DNA of 64,000 nt from positions 558,001 to 622,000 of the forward strand of contig NZ_CP134499.1 in assembly GCF_031764535.1 (NCBI RefSeq), in the 5' to 3' direction. The notes below the pieces were generated by a model. It was not told where the DNA came from and did no database searches. It saw nothing but the letters and a program-made list of their open reading frames with translations. How positions within the stretch are numbered: position 1 is the stretch's first letter; each line of letters opens with the position of its first letter. The translations under genes were made by a program, and so were the position numbers. Below are positions 60,985-64,000 of this stretch, in pieces. The DNA comes from Pseudomonas sp. SG20056. GTDB taxonomy: Bacteria > Pseudomonadota > Gammaproteobacteria > Pseudomonadales > Pseudomonadaceae.

Positions 60985-61941
60985 TTACAGGCCGGCGTCG
61001 GCGTAGCCCATATAGGCAGGCAGGGCGATGGCCGCAACAATACCGATGACGATGATGGCCACCCAGAGCAGGGCGAGGATTTTCACCGCGCGGCTATTCG
61101 GTGGTGGTGGCGGACCAAAGCGGTTAGCGGCGGTGCTGCCGGGGATGATAAACATCAGCAGGGAGAATACCCCGCCGACAATCGGCACCAGGGTGACCAG
61201 CAGCAGCCAGCCCGACCAGCCGATATCATGCAGGCGCTGTACACCGAACATGATGCCGACCACCGCCACGGCGATACCCACCACGACCATCAGCAGGCCA
61301 CCAAGAATCTCCGATGCGGCGAAAAAGCCGCCGGCGATGCCGAACAACGGCAAGCAGGCCAGCATCAGCACCATCGACCAGGCCAGGTAGCGCAAACGGC
61401 CGATTCGTCCGTCGGTGGTAAAGGCTTTCAGCTCGCCGAACTCCGGCAGAGTTTCCGCTACGGTCGCTTTCGGCGTGGCATAGGGGGTGGTCGCTGCGCT
61501 GACCACTTCTGGTTGGGTTTCCGCGAGCATGGCCTGGCGGGCGATAAATTTCTCGATAACGATGCCGCAGGCCGAGCACTCGATGGCTTTGGCTTGTTGG
61601 TGGCCGCACTTGGGGCAGGTCATTTCGCTTGTGCTGGTGGCACTTGGCGCTGAGCTCTGAGTTTGCGGTGCGTGATCATCAGTCTCTACCAGGCTCAGGC
61701 TGGCGGCGAGGTCCTGTTCCTTGCGCACTTTGGCGCCGGCGCTTTGCAAGGCCTTGATGTACTGGTCGGCTTCGTTTTCGCTGAGGTCACGCTTGATATC
61801 GACATTGCCGCCGCTAAACAGCGAGTTGATCCGCGTCAGGTCGCTCTTGAACAGGCGGGCGAGGTTTTCCTTGGCTGTTTCCAGGCTGACGTCAGGCATC
61901 AACTCGCCGTTGAACACAATCTTGAAGCGGGCTTGGGTCAT
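60985..61941 (-). CDS. DUF805 membrane protein with zinc ribbon
   Basis: A 318-residue multi-part protein: about 75 N-terminal residues of a conserved small domain (FKIVFNGELMPDV), a zinc ribbon (CPKCGHQ, then CSACG, about residues 109-125), a linker, the DUF805 four-helix membrane domain (about 178-275), and a last hydrophobic stretch IVIGIVAAIALPAYMGYADA that looks like the start of a type IV pilin. Function unknown. The corresponding place in P. aeruginosa is PA0659. Confidence 0.8.
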   Translation of the reverse strand: MTQARFKIVFNGELMPDVSLETAKENLARLFKSDLTRINSLFSGGNVDIKRDLSENEADQYIKALQSAGAKVRKEQDLAASLSLVETDDHAPQTQSSAPSATSTSEMTCPKCGHQQAKAIECSACGIVIEKFIARQAMLAETQPEVVSAATTPYATPKATVAETLPEFGELKAFTTDGRIGRLRYLAWSMVLMLACLPLFGIAGGFFAASEILGGLLMVVVGIAVAVVGIMFGVQRLHDIGWSGWLLLVTLVPIVGGVFSLLMFIIPGSTAANRFGPPPPPNSRAVKILALLWVAIIVIGIVAAIALPAYMGYADAGL

Positions 61942-62048
61942 GTCGGCGTCCTTGTCGGTGCCAGAATGGAGTTGCGCTACAGACTAGCCGGCCTGCAGGC
62001 CAGTAAACAAGCCGCCTGCGCGCAAATCTGCAGGGTTCTTGAGGTGCT

Positions 62049-63311
62049 TCACGCGCTGTTGGCGGACCAGCTACCGACCAGGCGGCCGTTGCGTAACAAG
62101 TAGAGCTGGTTGAACAGTGCGAACAGACCTTCCGAACGTTGCGGGCGGAGAAACACCCAGTCATCGACCTGTAAGCCTGTGCCGGCTGAGCCGATCAGGC
62201 GTTCCTGATTGGCGCTACGGCCATACAGGGCGTCATAGCTGAGGCCGGTCGGCGAGACTGGTGTTGCCGGCCATTGCCCGCCATACAGGTAGTAAGCCTG
62301 CTGGCGATTGGGGTTCCAGCGCTGCAGCAGTTGTTGTGATCCGTCGAGAAACGGCAGTTGTCCAGGCAACGCCTTGAGCACCGGGCTGGCGATCCACAGG
62401 GCGGCTTGTTGGGCGGTCAGCAGGTCGCTGTCGAAATCACTGGGTTTGAGCAGTGCGGAGCCGACCGCGACTTCATTCAATGGCGTATCGCGCTGGGTGT
62501 GCAGGGCATAGGTCAGGCTGCCCGCGCCATTGAGCAGCGGCTGTTGCGGCCACAGTTCGCTGAATGCGGCGGCGCTGGTGATAAATGCGCGGTAGCGTGC
62601 GGCGCTCTGGGTAAAGGCGCTGGTTTGGTCTGTCCAGAACGGCGTATGGGCGAGGTGCGCGTCATAGCCCATCAAGCCTCGTACGCGTAGCCGGTTGGGC
62701 GTATTACGCAGCCAGGTGAGTGCGGCGCCAAGTTCTGCGGGCGTCGCAAACCCCCCGCGAGCCAGGCCGATGTCGATTTCAAAGGCAATCTGTAGCGGTT
62801 GGTTGAGGGCGTTGGCCAGTGCTGCGTATTCCTGCAGACGGGGTTGGCTATCGACCAGCCAGGTCAGCTGCTCAGCGGGCACAAAGCCACTGCCCTGCGG
62901 CAGTTGCTGGTAGAAACTCAGGGCCGCTGCTGCGGGTAAGGGCTTGCCGAGCAGCAGGTCGGCCTGGGGGAAGTTCACCGCGAGCTGATTGATCTGCGGC
63001 TGGTGAAACACCATAAAGCGCTGCGTGCCGAGCTTCTTTGCCAGGTACTCCAGCAGGCCGATGGCGGCCAGGGACTTGGCCACCAGACGCAACGGCAACT
63101 GGTTGCCGAGTTGGCTGGCGAGCCGCTCGGCATTCTGATCCAGGCGCGCCAGGTCAACCACCAGCAGAGGGATGCCGCCGCCCTCACGGCGCAAAAGCTG
63201 GTTGAGCGCGGCAAAGTATGGCACGTGGGGCTGGCCGAGATCGCTCGGGCGTAGCGCCCAGCCGCCCAATAACCCCAGCGCGCCGAGGCCGAGCAGATTG
63301 CGTCGCTTCAT
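62049..63311 (-). CDS. Exported PLP-dependent alanine racemase-like (DSD1-type) protein
   Basis: A 420-residue protein with a possible twin-arginine signal (MKRRNLLGLGALGLLGGWAL) and a fold-type III PLP barrel related to D-threonine aldolase and D-serine dehydratase. The candidate PLP lysine is in LRLVAKSL (about residue 77), with later FEIDIGLARGG and GLMGYDAHLA. Substrate unknown, possibly a D-amino acid. ATG 63311 overlaps the end of the upstream nitronate monooxygenase gene by 4 nt, so the pair is coupled. Confidence 0.78.
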   Translation of the reverse strand: MKRRNLLGLGALGLLGGWALRPSDLGQPHVPYFAALNQLLRREGGGIPLLVVDLARLDQNAERLASQLGNQLPLRLVAKSLAAIGLLEYLAKKLGTQRFMVFHQPQINQLAVNFPQADLLLGKPLPAAAALSFYQQLPQGSGFVPAEQLTWLVDSQPRLQEYAALANALNQPLQIAFEIDIGLARGGFATPAELGAALTWLRNTPNRLRVRGLMGYDAHLAHTPFWTDQTSAFTQSAARYRAFITSAAAFSELWPQQPLLNGAGSLTYALHTQRDTPLNEVAVGSALLKPSDFDSDLLTAQQAALWIASPVLKALPGQLPFLDGSQQLLQRWNPNRQQAYYLYGGQWPATPVSPTGLSYDALYGRSANQERLIGSAGTGLQVDDWVFLRPQRSEGLFALFNQLYLLRNGRLVGSWSANSA

Positions 63312-64000
63312 CGCGCCCAGCGTTGTTGCAGTTGCCGGCTGCTCGTAAGCGCAGCGCGGTATTCGCTGTCCAGGCGGGTGATCAGCTGCTCGACGCTGGG
63401 CAGGTCGCTGATAGTGCCAACACCCTGGCCGGCCGACCATACGGTCTTCCAGGCCTTGGCTTCTTCATCCATTGGCTTGAGCTTCTCGCCGTAGTTGATC
63501 TCGCCTTTGTTCTGCAGCTGCTTGAGGTCGTAGCCGGCCAGCTCCAGGCTCTGGCGCATAAAGCTCGCCGGTACGCCGGAGACCGCCGGGGTGTGGATGA
63601 TGTCGGCGGCTTTGGCGTCGAGAATCATCTGCTTATAGGCAGCGGAAGCGGCGTTTTCCTGGGTGGCAATCAGGCGGGTGCCAAGGTAGGCGAGGTCGGC
63701 GCCAAGCAGTTGCGCGGCCAGCACTTCGTGGCCTTGGTTAAGGCAGCCGGCCAGCAGCAGAGTTTTGTCGAAAAACTGGCGGATTTCGGCAATCAGCGCA
63801 AACGGGCTCCAGGTCCCGGCATGTCCGCCTGCGCCAGCTGCGACTGCAATCAGCCCATCGACTCCGGCTTCAGCGGCCTTCTCGGCATGCCGGCGGGTGG
63901 TCACATCATGGAACACCAGGCCCCCGTAACTGTGTACGGCATCCACCACGTCCTTCACTGCACCGAGGCTGGTGATCACGATAGGCACGCGTTGCTCGAC
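63308..64000 (-). CDS. Nitronate monooxygenase/2-nitropropane dioxygenase (5' end outside window)
   Basis: The C-terminal ~230 residues of an FMN-dependent TIM-barrel enzyme of the nitronate monooxygenase family: FMN-binding GVDGLIAVAAGAGGHAGTWS, then GADLAYLGTRLIATQE. The frame remains open to the window edge, so the N-terminus is missing. It oxidises alkyl nitronates such as propionate-3-nitronate in known relatives. It overlaps the PLP gene downstream. Confidence 0.88.
   Translation of the reverse strand, partial: VEQRVPIVITSLGAVKDVVDAVHSYGGLVFHDVTTRRHAEKAAEAGVDGLIAVAAGAGGHAGTWSPFALIAEIRQFFDKTLLLAGCLNQGHEVLAAQLLGADLAYLGTRLIATQENAASAAYKQMILDAKAADIIHTPAVSGVPASFMRQSLELAGYDLKQLQNKGEINYGEKLKPMDEEAKAWKTVWSAGQGVGTISDLPSVEQLITRLDSEYRAALTSSRQLQQRWAR

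Overview
The window is chromosomal DNA of a Pseudomonas that is not P. aeruginosa. The gene order from rmcA-rpoD-dnaG-rpsU-tsaD through plsY-folB-folK, cca, spoVR-yeaH-prkA, glpE-apaH-apaG-rsmA-pdxA-surA-lptD, amgK-murU-djlA, rpe-gph-trpEGDC, vfr, osmC, coq7, HIT, AAA ATPase and SDR follows the PA0575-PA0660 stretch of P. aeruginosa as I remember it. Differences from that order: yfiBNR lies between folK and cca, speD is missing between osmC and coq7, a secreted sulfatase-modifying-like protein sits before the HIT gene, and trpE is directly followed by trpG. Base composition is GC-rich everywhere except one island.

Layout. 1-5142: CoA-transferase and GntP permease genes behind a sigma-54 promoter, with the gene for a PAS/AAA+/Fis activator upstream. 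5272-6709: tyrS with a structured leader that can encode a short peptide containing Phe-Tyr-Tyr. 6794-9391: a membrane diguanylate cyclase and a membrane EAL protein. 9433-17378: a 7.9-kb island in a tRNA-Ile2 (CAU) gene, bounded by 46-bp direct repeats of the tRNA 3' half. It carries a phage-like repressor/promoter switch, a putative replication gene, an AT-rich pair (exported subtilisin-like peptidase and lipoprotein), remnants of a defence-type reverse transcriptase and of a type I restriction subunit, and an XRE regulator. No integrase gene is visible. 17425-25509: rmcA and the rpsU-dnaG-rpoD operon. 25715-30621: tsaD, plsY, folB-folK and the YfiBNR signalling module. 30800-37575: cca, a lipoprotein gene, and the spoVR-yeaH-prkA stress module, in which prkA has an in-frame amber codon just before Walker A. 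37991-45689: glpE through lptD. 45815-51045: the MurNAc-recycling genes amgK-murU, djlA, a DUF3530 gene, rpe and gph. 51065-55262: trpEGDC with a tryptophan-rich leader peptide. 55325-64000: vfr and a set of single genes, ending in a truncated nitronate monooxygenase gene.

How it works together. Four cyclic-di-GMP proteins occur here (GGDEF, EAL, RmcA, YfiN). Two amino-acid-linked leaders occur: trpL, of a type known in pseudomonads, and the tyrS leader, which I infer from complementary segments. The island looks like a decaying defence/cargo island that has kept its regulatory core and one intact two-gene secreted module.

The strongest candidates for something undescribed are the tyrS leader, the peptidase-lipoprotein pair and the prkA amber codon. 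All coordinates come from reading the sequence. No homology search or folding program was run.
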